A DNA stretch of 35,993 bases from Thermodesulfobacterium geofontis (GCA_002877985.1 PNIK01000062.1:1-35993), one strand, 5' to 3'; shown: positions 25,440 to 33,746, numbered from the stretch's first letter. The notes: generated by a model from the letters alone, not told the origin. A program made the numbers and translations.

Positions 25440-26845
25440 TAACTTAACTCCTTAAGTAATCTTTCTACAATTCTTTCCATTTTTAGAGCCCTTGATCCTT
25501 TTATCAAAATAATTGCTTTTTCTTTTATAATTTCTTTAAAAGAGAAATTTTCCAAAAATTCTTCTACGCTATTAAAAATCTTACAATTTTTATCTTGATT
25601 TTTTTCCTTAAATCCCTCTTCATAACTTTTAGCCATCTCACCCGTAAAAATGGCAAAATCAACAATTTCAGCAACAAGTCCTCCTATTTCTCTATGAAGT
25701 TTTTCTGATTCATTTCCCAATTCTTTCATATCTCCTAAAATAACAACCTTTTTCTTATTTCTTGAAATTTCCTTTAAATACTCTAAAGCTGCTTTAGTAG
25801 AACCAGGATTTGCATTATAGGTATCGTCTATTATAAAAATGTTTTTCTTTTCCAAAATTTTAAATCTTTTATAAAGAGGAATTTCTTTTTCTATAAGAGG
25901 GACAATTTCTTTTAAGTTAAGTCCCAAAGAAATAGCGGAACAAAGACCCGCTAAGAGATTTAAAAGATTGTGTTTCCCTATATTTTCTATTTCCAGGGGA
26001 TAGGTTTTCTCTTTAAAAACGATTACACCCTTTATTTTGTTTTCAGAAAATACCAAATCTTTAAAAGAAAGATCCGCTTTTTTATCAAATCCAAAAGAAA
26101 TTTTATTCTGTGGAAAACTTTCTGCTCTTTTTCTTAAAATTTCTTGATCAAAATTGTAAATGATGGTTCCCTTTTCCCAAGTATTTTTAAATAAACTTGT
26201 TTTTTCTTCTAAAACCCCCTCTATAGAATTTAGTCCTTCTAAATGGGAGGGATATATAGAGGTTATAACTGAGATGTGAGGTTTTACAATTTGAGAAAGT
26301 CTTTCTATTTCTCCCTTTTGATTTGTTCCAAGCTCAAGAATTGCTACTTCTGTATCCTCTTTTATAGAAAGAAGTGAAAGAGGTACCCCTATTAAATTAT
26401 TATAATTAGCTTGATTTTTGGCTGTTTTAAAAAATCTGGAGATTATATTATAAGTTAACTCTTTAGTAGTTGTCTTTCCGCATGAACCTGTTATAGCTAC
26501 AAAGGTAGAATTAAGTTTATCTCTCCAGTAACTTGCCAAATCTCCTAAAGCTTTAAGAGTATCCTTTACTAAAATGACAGAAATGGTTTTAGGGATTTCT
26601 TCAACTCTAAACCCCTTTGGAAAATAGGAAATAACCATACCTTTAGCTCCTTTTTCAATGGCATCTTTATAAAATTCATGTCCATCAAATTTTTCTCCTT
26701 TTAAAGCAAAGAAAAGATAACCGGGTTTTATAATCCTTGTATCTGTTGAAATACCTTTAAAAGAAATGCCCATATCTCCATTAATAAGAATCCCTGAAAC
26801 TGCTTTTATTACGCTCTCTGTAGAAAGTTCAATTTCTACATTCAT
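25439..26845 (-). CDS. murF: UDP-N-acetylmuramoyl-tripeptide-D-alanyl-D-alanine ligase
   Basis: MurF adds D-Ala-D-Ala, completing the cytoplasmic pentapeptide. Motifs include the P-loop ITGSCGKTTTKEL (about 118-130), LELGTNQKGEIERL and DDTYNANPGSTKAAL. It has 468 residues. The start overlaps the murE stop by four bases. The D-Ala-D-Ala ligase that makes its substrate is not in this cluster and must lie elsewhere. Confidence 0.96.
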   Translation of the reverse strand: MNVEIELSTESVIKAVSGILINGDMGISFKGISTDTRIIKPGYLFFALKGEKFDGHEFYKDAIEKGAKGMVISYFPKGFRVEEIPKTISVILVKDTLKALGDLASYWRDKLNSTFVAITGSCGKTTTKELTYNIISRFFKTAKNQANYNNLIGVPLSLLSIKEDTEVAILELGTNQKGEIERLSQIVKPHISVITSIYPSHLEGLNSIEGVLEEKTSLFKNTWEKGTIIYNFDQEILRKRAESFPQNKISFGFDKKADLSFKDLVFSENKIKGVIVFKEKTYPLEIENIGKHNLLNLLAGLCSAISLGLNLKEIVPLIEKEIPLYKRFKILEKKNIFIIDDTYNANPGSTKAALEYLKEISRNKKKVVILGDMKELGNESEKLHREIGGLVAEIVDFAIFTGEMAKSYEEGFKEKNQDKNCKIFNSVEEFLENFSFKEIIKEKAIILIKGSRALKMERIVERLLKELS

Positions 26846-28335
26846 AAGGTTTTAAGGTTTTTTATAATTTTTAAAATTTCTTCCTGATCAGAAAAGGGAT
26901 ATCTTTTACCTTTAATTTCTTGATAGGTTTCGTGTCCCTTTCCAGCAACCAAAAGCACATCTCCTTTTTGAAGATTTTTAATGCCAAATTCAAGAGCTTC
27001 TCTTCTATCAGGAATAATTCTATAAGGTTTAGAAGAGTTTATTCCTTTTTTTATATCTTCAATAATTTTCAATGGATCTTCAAATCTTGGATTATCTGAG
27101 GTTAAGATTATTTCATCAGCAAAAAGACTTGCCACTTTTCCCATAAGAGGCCTTTTACCTTTATCTCTGTTTCCTCCGCAGCCAAAAATAACAATAAGTT
27201 TGTTTTCTTTAAAGGTTTTCAAACTTTTTAAAGCTGAAGCCAAAGCTTCTGGTGTATGAGCGTAATCTACAAATATTTTAGCACCTTTAAATTCAGCAAC
27301 CAATTCAAGTCTTCCAATAGGATTTTTAAGGTTTTGAATGGACCCTAAAAGGTCTTCAATCTTATAATTCATAGCTAAGAGAATCCCTAAAGTAGTTGCT
27401 AAATTTTTAGCCTGATAATCTCCCAAAAGTTGGGTTGGGATTTCATATTCTTTATCTTTTACTTCAATTTTTAAGGTAGACCCCCTTTTTTTGTTAAATA
27501 TTTCACATTTAAATTCTTCATTATTTACAAAAATTGGAGATAAATGTTTTAACTCCTCAGCCAATCTTTTTCCATATTCATTTTCAAGAGAAACAACCAC
27601 TTTTGCATTTGGTTTTAGATATTGGGTAAAAAGTTTTTTCTTTGCCTGATAATAATCCTCCATATCTTTGTGATAATCCAAATGATCCCTTGAAAGATTA
27701 GTAAAAGCTGTAACATCAAAGAAAAGCCCCAGTAATCTATCCTGATGAAGAGCATGTGAAGAAACCTCAATTACACAAGCTTTAAAACCTTTATCTACCA
27801 TTTCTTTCAATAAGCTTGAAACAGTTAGAATTGAAGGTGTTGTTTCAAGGGCAGGAATAATTCTATCGGTTTCATAAAAAAGGGTTCCTATGTATCCACA
27901 TTTAACTCCCAATCGATTTAAAATGTTTTTGGTAAAATAGCTCACTGAGGTTTTTCCATTTGTTCCAGTAACACCGATAAGAAATAATTTTTTTTGAGGA
28001 TTTTCATAAAAGTTTAAAGAAAGGGTAGATAAAGCTTTTTTGACATCTTTAACCTGAATTTGAATAGTTCCTGGATAAGTTTCAGAAGGATTTATATCAC
28101 TTTCTCTCACAATAATAAGGGCTCCATTTTTCAAAGCCTCTTCAATAAAAGCCTCACCATTTAAATTTGTTCCCTTTCTTGCAACAAAAATAAATCCGTC
28201 TTTTATTTCTTTAGAATTTTCAGAAATACCCTTTATTTTTAAACATTTATAAGGCCCAAAATTTTCTATAAGTTTACTTCCATAATAGGCTTTTATAATC
28301 TCCAAATTTTGGATAAGTTCTTCTAAGGGCTTCAT
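26842..28335 (-). CDS. murE: UDP-MurNAc-L-Ala-D-Glu ligase MurE, meso-diaminopimelate type
   Basis: MurE adds the third residue of the stem peptide. It has the P-loop VTGTNGKTSVSYF (about 121-133), TNLSRDHLDYHKDMEDYYQAKKKLF and FVDYAHTPEAL. The substrate-specificity motif reads TSDNPRFEDP; DNPR marks the meso-diaminopimelate enzyme, where lysine-adding enzymes differ. At 497 residues it matches E. coli. Its start shares four bases with the end of the ftsI-like gene. Confidence 0.97.
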   Translation of the reverse strand: MKPLEELIQNLEIIKAYYGSKLIENFGPYKCLKIKGISENSKEIKDGFIFVARKGTNLNGEAFIEEALKNGALIIVRESDINPSETYPGTIQIQVKDVKKALSTLSLNFYENPQKKLFLIGVTGTNGKTSVSYFTKNILNRLGVKCGYIGTLFYETDRIIPALETTPSILTVSSLLKEMVDKGFKACVIEVSSHALHQDRLLGLFFDVTAFTNLSRDHLDYHKDMEDYYQAKKKLFTQYLKPNAKVVVSLENEYGKRLAEELKHLSPIFVNNEEFKCEIFNKKRGSTLKIEVKDKEYEIPTQLLGDYQAKNLATTLGILLAMNYKIEDLLGSIQNLKNPIGRLELVAEFKGAKIFVDYAHTPEALASALKSLKTFKENKLIVIFGCGGNRDKGKRPLMGKVASLFADEIILTSDNPRFEDPLKIIEDIKKGINSSKPYRIIPDRREALEFGIKNLQKGDVLLVAGKGHETYQEIKGKRYPFSDQEEILKIIKNLKTL

Positions 28336-29333
28336 AGCATAGAAATTATATAGTTTATAATTTTTTTATTTTTGCTTAATAAATCTTTCTCCTGAGGATT
28401 AAAAGCAAAAGAGGAAAGAATTAATTTATTATTTTTAAAAGCAACTGTAATAAAAATTTTACCTAAATCATAAATATACTCCCTTTTTTCAAAGATCTCT
28501 AAATTTGGTTCACATACCTTAGTTTTTTGAGGCAAAATAGTAGGAATTACTGACTGATTGCAAGCCTTTTCCATATACCATTTAGCAAGATGCCAGAGAT
28601 TTATTTTTATTGTATCCATTTCTTTAAGCATTAAATTTTCTCCCAAAACCCAATTAAAATCTTTTAATTCAGAAGGATGAATACCAAAAAGGTTTAAAGG
28701 ATAATAATTATCAAAAAGTCTCAAATTTTCGCTTTCTAAATAACCAAGCAATTCACCTGTTTCAAGATCAAAAACTGCTATTCCAAAACCTGGAAGATTT
28801 GATTCATAAATTATATTGTAAATCTTTTTTTCTAAATTTAAATCAATAGATAAAACAAGAGGATTCCCTATACGCAAATGCTCGTCAAAGATTTTTTCTA
28901 ATCCAGACACTCCGTATCCATTAAAGGTTTCTCCCACAAGAAATTTTAAATAGGGTTGCAAAACCTTTCTTTTAAAGGTTTTTTCAATTATCACATTTTT
29001 CTCTTTTTTAAGTTTTTCAACCTCTTCTAAACTAAGATCCTCTGAAAGAAGAATTATTCCTTTTTTGGAGAGATTTATAGTGGAACTCAAATACTTTTTA
29101 AGAAATGATATATCTGATGAATCAAAAAGAGCATTATCTTTAAGCAGATAATAAGCTTTATAATTTTCTAAAGAGACTGCGATGGGATTAAAATTTCTAT
29201 CAAATATATAACCCCTTTTAACTCTATATTCAGGAACTTTCCCAGTTACCCTTTCTGCTGAGAAATTAATTATTAAAATTATCAAAAATAGAGATGCACT
29301 CAAAAGTAATAAAAGTTTTTGCTTTTTTTTCAT
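28332..29333 (-). CDS. FtsI-like protein lacking the transpeptidase motifs
   Basis: The gene occupies the ftsI (PBP3) position but encodes only 333 residues, where septal transpeptidases have about 550-600. It keeps a short N-terminal tail, a membrane helix (about 7-25), the pedestal segment VKRGYIFDRNFNPIAV (about 38-53), GYGVSGLEKIFDEHL (139-153), SIDLNLEKKI and AVFDLETGELLGYLE (186-200). After that about 100 residues are missing. The next stretch resembles the FG...GE linker and the ITPLQLAxAY helix (IKINLWHLAKWYM, about 242-254). No credible SxxK, SxN or KTG motif remains. The frame is intact and abuts ftsL and murE, so this looks like a maintained non-catalytic scaffold and not decay. 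Confidence 0.85.
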   Translation of the reverse strand: MKKKQKLLLLLSASLFLIILIINFSAERVTGKVPEYRVKRGYIFDRNFNPIAVSLENYKAYYLLKDNALFDSSDISFLKKYLSSTINLSKKGIILLSEDLSLEEVEKLKKEKNVIIEKTFKRKVLQPYLKFLVGETFNGYGVSGLEKIFDEHLRIGNPLVLSIDLNLEKKIYNIIYESNLPGFGIAVFDLETGELLGYLESENLRLFDNYYPLNLFGIHPSELKDFNWVLGENLMLKEMDTIKINLWHLAKWYMEKACNQSVIPTILPQKTKVCEPNLEIFEKREYIYDLGKIFITVAFKNNKLILSSFAFNPQEKDLLSKNKKIINYIISML

Positions 29334-29681
29334 TTATTCTAACCTAAGTAAATCTTCTTTTTGAGGTGGATAAAGTCCTAAAACTTTTGCTTTTTCTAAA
29401 ACAACTTCTTTAGATGTTAAATACTGGTATTCTTTTTTTAGACTTTGATTCTCATGTAATAAAGATTTTTTTTCTACTTTTAATTTTATTAAAAGATAGG
29501 TATTATAAGCAGTAGCAACGCTAAAAACAAAAATTAAAATCCCAAGAAAAAAAAGAAAACTATCAACAATAAACTCCTTTATCCAATCTTTAATTGAGAT
29601 AGCTTCTTCTTTGTTTTTAGATTTTTTGTTAGTATGTGTATACTCTACGGTGGGTCTATAAATCGTAGCTTTATTATTCAT
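29334..29681 (-). CDS. ftsL: FtsL-like division protein
   Basis: This 115-residue bitopic protein has a cytoplasmic tail (1-38), one membrane helix (about 39-63) and a periplasmic coiled coil (about 66-100) ending in KAKVLGLYPPQKEDL, a typical FtsL/DivIC end. FtsL joins FtsB and FtsQ and activates the FtsW-FtsI synthase. The call relies on topology and on position between rsmH and the ftsI-like gene, because FtsL sequences diverge strongly. The start overlaps rsmH by four bases and the stop touches the next start codon. Confidence 0.88.
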   Translation of the reverse strand: MNNKATIYRPTVEYTHTNKKSKNKEEAISIKDWIKEFIVDSFLFFLGILIFVFSVATAYNTYLLIKLKVEKKSLLHENQSLKKEYQYLTSKEVVLEKAKVLGLYPPQKEDLLRLE

Positions 29682-30538
29682 ACTCTCTCCCCCACTCTCA
29701 TTTTTGCACTTCTTGCTCTTGGATTTCTTTTTATTTCTTCTTCTGAAGGGGTTATAGGTTTTTTTGTAAGAACCTTGATTCTGGGATCACTTTTGAAAAA
29801 GTTTTTGACGATCCTGTCTTCCAAGGATTGAAAAGAGATAATCACTATTCTTCCAGAAAGTTTCAATATATCAGGAAAATCCCTTAAAACCTTTTCCAAA
29901 TTCTCAAGCTCCTTATTCACTTCTATTCTCAAGCTCTGAAATATCACTGCCAAGAGATCCTTTTTAGAGGACTTGTAAAATTCTTTTATAGCTTTTACGA
30001 GATCCTGTGTTGTTTCAAAAGGTTTTTTCTTTCTTTTCTCACAAATGAATTTGGCAAATTTTTCTGCTTTTGGAACTTCTCCTTTTTTAAAAACTTTACT
30101 TAGATTCATAAAATCGTAATTATTTAGTATATCTTTAGCAGTGAGCTCTATAGAAAGGTTTATTCTCATATCAAGGGGTTCTTCTTTTTGGAAGGAAAAT
30201 CCCCTTTTACTTCCTTCTAAGAGAAAGGAAGAAATTCCAAGATCTAAAAGAATTCCGTCTGCTAATACACCTTCTCTTTGAAGAATCTCTTTAATAAAAA
30301 TGAAATTTTTATTAAAAAGTTTTACCCTTTCTCCGTATCTTTTTAATCTTTCCTTGGCTATTCTAAAAGAATCTTCATTCCATTCAAAACCATATAAAAT
30401 GCCTGAAGGACTAGAAGCTTCTAAAATTGCAGAACTATGTCCACCTAATCCAACAGTTCCATCTACATAAATTTTATTTTCTTTCACATTTAGCCACTCC
30501 AATACCTCTTTTAATAATACTGGCTCATGGTGATAAAT
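29678..30538 (-). CDS. rsmH: 16S rRNA m4C1402 methyltransferase RsmH (MraW), apparent ATT start
   Basis: RsmH N4-methylates C1402 of 16S rRNA with S-adenosylmethionine. DGTVGLGGHSSAIL is the SAM motif I; GILLDLGISSFLL and FSFQKEEPLDMR follow, and ISFQSLEDRIVK is near the end. The track starts at TTG 30502, which cuts off the conserved N-terminus. The frame upstream reads YHHEPVLLKEVLEWL, the standard family opening, bounded by a TAG. The only start candidate there is ATT at 30538, six bases after AGGAG; no ATG, GTG or TTG exists in that stretch. This gives 286 residues and a 14-base overlap with mraZ. Confidence 0.9.
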   Translation of the reverse strand: MYHHEPVLLKEVLEWLNVKENKIYVDGTVGLGGHSSAILEASSPSGILYGFEWNEDSFRIAKERLKRYGERVKLFNKNFIFIKEILQREGVLADGILLDLGISSFLLEGSKRGFSFQKEEPLDMRINLSIELTAKDILNNYDFMNLSKVFKKGEVPKAEKFAKFICEKRKKKPFETTQDLVKAIKEFYKSSKKDLLAVIFQSLRIEVNKELENLEKVLRDFPDILKLSGRIVIISFQSLEDRIVKNFFKSDPRIKVLTKKPITPSEEEIKRNPRARSAKMRVGERV

Positions 30539-30989
30539 TTTTAACTCCTATAAGATAGGGATTTATAATTTGCATAACCTTATCAAAGTTTTCCTTAGTT
30601 TCTTTAAACTTAGAATCCAGATCCTTAGGATTCCAAATTTCAAAATGGGTCAACATTCCTAAAAGAACTACTTCTCTTTCAAGCCTTATTTCCTCTCTTA
30701 AAGATTGAGAAAGAAGGATTCTTCCTTGTTTATCTGGTTGATATTCTTCAGCAGCACCTAAAAAATATCTTACATATTGTCTTACTTCTGGAATATCCCA
30801 AGGAAGAGATAATAATTTACTTTCTATTTTTTGCCATTCTTCTAAAGGATAAGCAACAAGACAATCTGGATAATTGGTAACTACCAAATTTTCGCTTCCA
30901 TATTTGACTCTTAAGATCTCTCTAAATTTAGCTGGTAGGCTGAATCTTCCTTTTTCATCAAGTAAGTGTTTAAATTTACCTCTAAACAT
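30525..30989 (-). CDS. mraZ: Transcriptional regulator MraZ
   Basis: MraZ is an AbrB-like DNA-binding protein that represses the dcw operon it heads. The paired SpoVT/AbrB half-domains begin FRGKFKHLLDEKGRFSLPAKFRE and QYVRYFLGAAEEYQPDKQGRILLSQSL. The length, 154, is typical. The ATG has no clear Shine-Dalgarno and is preceded at once by three repeats that match known MraZ boxes, consistent with autorepression. Confidence 0.96.
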   Translation of the reverse strand: MFRGKFKHLLDEKGRFSLPAKFREILRVKYGSENLVVTNYPDCLVAYPLEEWQKIESKLLSLPWDIPEVRQYVRYFLGAAEEYQPDKQGRILLSQSLREEIRLEREVVLLGMLTHFEIWNPKDLDSKFKETKENFDKVMQIINPYLIGVKNLSP

Positions 30990-30993
30990 TATT

Positions 30994-31020
30994 CCACTTT
31001 ATACCACTTTTTTCCACTAA
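30994..31020 (-). promoter_or_regulatory. MraZ operator: three 10-bp-spaced repeats
   Basis: On the minus strand the copies are TTAGTGG (31020-31014), AAAGTGG (31010-31004) and AAAGTGG (31000-30994), each separated by three bases. This matches the AAAGTG[GT]-N3 arrays described for mollicute MraZ and the ten-base period of the TGGG repeats bound by E. coli MraZ. The array covers the predicted transcription start and the leader up to four bases before the ATG. Confidence 0.75.
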
Positions 31021-31048
31021 GCATATTTAAATTTTTAAAAAAAGTCAA
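31020..31048 (-). promoter_or_regulatory. Sigma-70 promoter of the dcw operon
   Basis: TTGACT (31043-31048) and TATGCT (31020-31025) are 17 bases apart on the minus strand. The predicted start near 31013 falls within the MraZ repeat array. An AAAGTGA copy at 31065-31071 lies just upstream of the -35. Confidence 0.75.
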
Positions 31049-31129
31049 GACCAATTTTACAAATTCACTTTTTTCCAAAATAATAACCTTTCTAAATTAT
31101 TACACTTAGTTAGGGATAGGAAGGGAGGT

Positions 31130-31157
31130 TTGAAAAATTTAAGAATATTTTTAAAAT
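31130..31157 (+). promoter_or_regulatory. Candidate recN promoter for a leaderless transcript
   Basis: TTGAAA (31130-31135) and TAAAAT (31152-31157) are 16 bases apart. The recN GTG begins six bases after the -10 element, which would place the transcription start at or next to the start codon. No Shine-Dalgarno lies in range. Confidence 0.4.
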
Positions 31158-31163
31158 AAATTT

Positions 31164-32804
31164 GTGCTCTTGGAGTTAAAAATTAATAATCTTGTACTTA
31201 TAGAAAATGTTCATCTTGAATTGGACAAGGGATTTGTTGTCTTTACCGGAGAAACAGGTGCTGGAAAATCTTTACTTGTAAAAGCTATAAAACTTCTTTT
31301 AGGAGAAAAAGGAGGAGTTAATTACATAAGACCAGGAGAAAAAGAAGGAGAAATTGAGGCTATTATCTGGGGAGGGAAAAGGCTTTTCCAAAAATTGCAA
31401 GAAGCAGGATATGAACCTCAAGAAGAAATACATATAAAAAGAATTTTTTCTTTTAACAAACAAAAGATTTATATAAATGGATCCCCTGCAACATTAACCG
31501 AACTTTCAAAGCTTACCAAAGATCTAATCCTTCTTACAAGCCAGCACGAATTTTACACTCTTTTGTCTTCTGAAAAACAGCTTGAATTTTTAGACCAATT
31601 TTTAGGACTTATTCCATTTTTAAAGGAATATCGGGAACTTTATCACAAATATAAAGATCTAATTTCTCAAATAAAGGATTTGGAAGAAAAGATAGCTTCT
31701 GCTCAGCTTAAAAAGGATTTTCTGCTTTTTCAAATTAGAGAACTTGAAGAGCTTAATCCTAATCCAGAAGAAGAGGAAAATCTCCAAAGAGAAAGAGAAA
31801 AACTAAAAAATCTCTCTTTTTTAAAAGAAAAAACCCAACTTCTTCTTTCAAACCTCGAAGAAATGGAAACAAATTTTTATCAAATTGTTTCTTCCTTTGA
31901 AAGTTTAAGTAAGATTGAACATAGATTTAAAGACCCCTTTTCAAGGGTTTACTTCATGTACTATGAGCTTAAAGAAATAACAAGAGATTTAATTGATTAT
32001 GCGAGCCATCTGCCTGAAGATGATACAGCTTTAAATGAAATAGAAGAAAGACTTTCTAAATATGAGAAACTTAAAAGAAAATATAAAAGAGACACACAAG
32101 GATTAATAAAACTTTTAGAAGAATTAAAGGAAGAAATAGATCTTTTAGAAACTGGGGAGGAAAACTATGAAAGGCTATTAAAAGAAGAAGAAATATTGAG
32201 AAAAAGGGTAATTGATTTAGCTTTAAAATTGAGTGAAGAAAGACTCAAAGGAATTCCTAAGCTCCAGAATCTTTTAAAAAAGGAACTGAAAGATCTGGGT
32301 ATGGAAAAAGCAGATTTTAAGATAGAGTTAATACCTAAAGAACCTAAAATAGAAAATTTAAGTTCATCTGGACTTGATGAAGTAATATTTTTATTCTCCT
32401 CTAATCCTGGAGTCCCTTTAAAGCCTCTTGAGAAGGTTGTCTCAGGGGGAGAACTTTCTCGTATCTTTCTTGCCTGTAAATCTCTTTTGAAAGAAAAAAC
32501 CGAAGCAGGAACTCTATTATTTGACGAGGTAGATACAGGTATAGGAGGGACTACAGCTAAAAAAGTTGCCCAAAAGCTAAAGGATCTTTCACAAAATCAT
32601 CAAATTCTCTGTATTACCCATCTTCCTCAAATTGCAGTTTTAGCTGATATTCATTATGTGGTAGAAAAGGAAATGAAAGAAAAAGAAACTAAAACAAATA
32701 TTAAAAAAGTTGAAGGAGAAGAAAGAGTAAAAGAGATTGCAAGGATGCTTGGTGATCCGCAAAACTTGGAATTGGCAAAAAACTTTTTAGAAGCTCAAAT
32801 TTAA
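31164..32804 (+). CDS. recN: DNA repair protein RecN
   Basis: RecN is an SMC-like ATPase acting in double-strand break repair. It shows the N-terminal LLELKINNLVLIENVHLEL and Walker A TGETGAGKS (about 29-37). A central coiled-coil region (about 160-360, rich in Lys, Glu and Leu) is followed by signature SGGELSRIFLA and Walker B TLLFDEVDTGIGG. It has 546 residues, against 553 in E. coli. GTG 31164 is the best start because an in-frame TAA lies at 31152. It is transcribed away from mraZ and begins a four-gene plus-strand group. Confidence 0.95.
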   Translation: MLLELKINNLVLIENVHLELDKGFVVFTGETGAGKSLLVKAIKLLLGEKGGVNYIRPGEKEGEIEAIIWGGKRLFQKLQEAGYEPQEEIHIKRIFSFNKQKIYINGSPATLTELSKLTKDLILLTSQHEFYTLLSSEKQLEFLDQFLGLIPFLKEYRELYHKYKDLISQIKDLEEKIASAQLKKDFLLFQIRELEELNPNPEEEENLQREREKLKNLSFLKEKTQLLLSNLEEMETNFYQIVSSFESLSKIEHRFKDPFSRVYFMYYELKEITRDLIDYASHLPEDDTALNEIEERLSKYEKLKRKYKRDTQGLIKLLEELKEEIDLLETGEENYERLLKEEEILRKRVIDLALKLSEERLKGIPKLQNLLKKELKDLGMEKADFKIELIPKEPKIENLSSSGLDEVIFLFSSNPGVPLKPLEKVVSGGELSRIFLACKSLLKEKTEAGTLLFDEVDTGIGGTTAKKVAQKLKDLSQNHQILCITHLPQIAVLADIHYVVEKEMKEKETKTNIKKVEGEERVKEIARMLGDPQNLELAKNFLEAQI

Positions 32805-32810
32805 CCTAAA

Positions 32811-33746
32811 ATGCCAAAAGCTCTTCTTCTTTTTTCAGAAGGTCTTGATAGCCATTTAGCAGGCTTGATTCTTAAAGAACAGGATATCAAAATTGTAGCT
32901 GTAAAATTTATTACCCCCTTTTTTGGATGGAAGTACAAAGAAAATTCTGAGCCTTTTTACGAAAAAATCAAAGAACTTGGATTTGACGAGGGTATCCTTG
33001 TAGATATTACAGAAGAATTCTTAGAAATTCTTAAAAAACCTCAGTATGGATATGGAGATTATGCTAATCCTTGTGTAGATTGTAAGATTCTTATGTTAAA
33101 AAAAGCAAAGGAACTTATGAAAAATTTAAAGACAGATTTTATCGCAACCGGAGAGGTTTTAGGACAAAGACCTATGAGCCAGAATAAAAATACTCTTGAT
33201 TTAATAGAAGAAAAGTCAGGTGTTAAGGGAATTTTATTAAGACCACTTTCTGCTAAACTTCTTGCTGAAACAGAGGTTGAAAAGAGGGGATTAGTTGACA
33301 GGAGAAAACTTTTGGATATTTGTGGAAGAAAAAGAACTGCCCAGCTTGAGCTTGCCAAAAAATTTCATCTAAAAGAAATCCCTACCCCAGCAGGTGGGTG
33401 CTTACTTACTGACCCTCGAATTGGAGAAAGGGTTTTAAGAGTTTTAAAAGAAAAAAGAATTTTAAATTATAAAATAGCTCAGCTTCTTATTTTAGGAAGA
33501 CACTTTTTTGAGGAAGGTTTCTGGATAGTTCTTGGAAGAAATAGAGAAGAAAATGAGAAAATTAAAAGGATAGCTGAAAATAGCTATAAAATCTATACTC
33601 TAAATGCTCCTGCACCTTTAGCTGTAGTTGTAGAAGGAAATCCTCCTCAAGATTTTATTAAAAATCTACTTGTAAAGTATTCTAAAAAGGCAAAAGAAAA
33701 AATTGCAAAGGGAGAAGAGGTTTTTCTTACTTCCCAAAATGTTTAA
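32811..33746 (+). CDS. PP-loop ATPase with CxxC, ThiI/MnmA-like tRNA sulfuration candidate
   Basis: The N-terminal adenine-nucleotide alpha-hydrolase domain has an atypical PP-loop SEGLDS at residues 9-14. Cysteines at 88 and 91 (NPCVDC), 171 (DICGRKR) and 197 (AGGCLLTDP) are placed as in Fe-S-dependent tRNA thiolases. The segment IATGEVLGQRPMSQ is typical of this branch, often annotated ThiI-like or DUF814/NFACT-R_2, and the C-terminal 90 residues fit the NFACT-R-type module. There is no rhodanese or clear THUMP domain, so sulfur must come from another donor. The exact modification (s4U8 or s2U34) is not readable. It starts six bases after recN and has no Shine-Dalgarno. Confidence 0.72.
   Translation: MPKALLLFSEGLDSHLAGLILKEQDIKIVAVKFITPFFGWKYKENSEPFYEKIKELGFDEGILVDITEEFLEILKKPQYGYGDYANPCVDCKILMLKKAKELMKNLKTDFIATGEVLGQRPMSQNKNTLDLIEEKSGVKGILLRPLSAKLLAETEVEKRGLVDRRKLLDICGRKRTAQLELAKKFHLKEIPTPAGGCLLTDPRIGERVLRVLKEKRILNYKIAQLLILGRHFFEEGFWIVLGRNREENEKIKRIAENSYKIYTLNAPAPLAVVVEGNPPQDFIKNLLVKYSKKAKEKIAKGEEVFLTSQNV

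Noticed and set aside
28662-28673. SELK tetrapeptide (residues 221-224) of the FtsI-like protein as a possible SxxK active site
   Set aside because: It sits in FGIHPSELKDFNWVLGE, which matches the FG...GE linker found after the active site in PBPs, and no SxN or KTG accompanies it.
31122-31128. AGGGAGG resembling a ribosome binding site 36 bases before recN
   Set aside because: An in-frame TAA at 31152 excludes an earlier recN start, and the nearest TTG gives only a nine-codon frame with one-base spacing.
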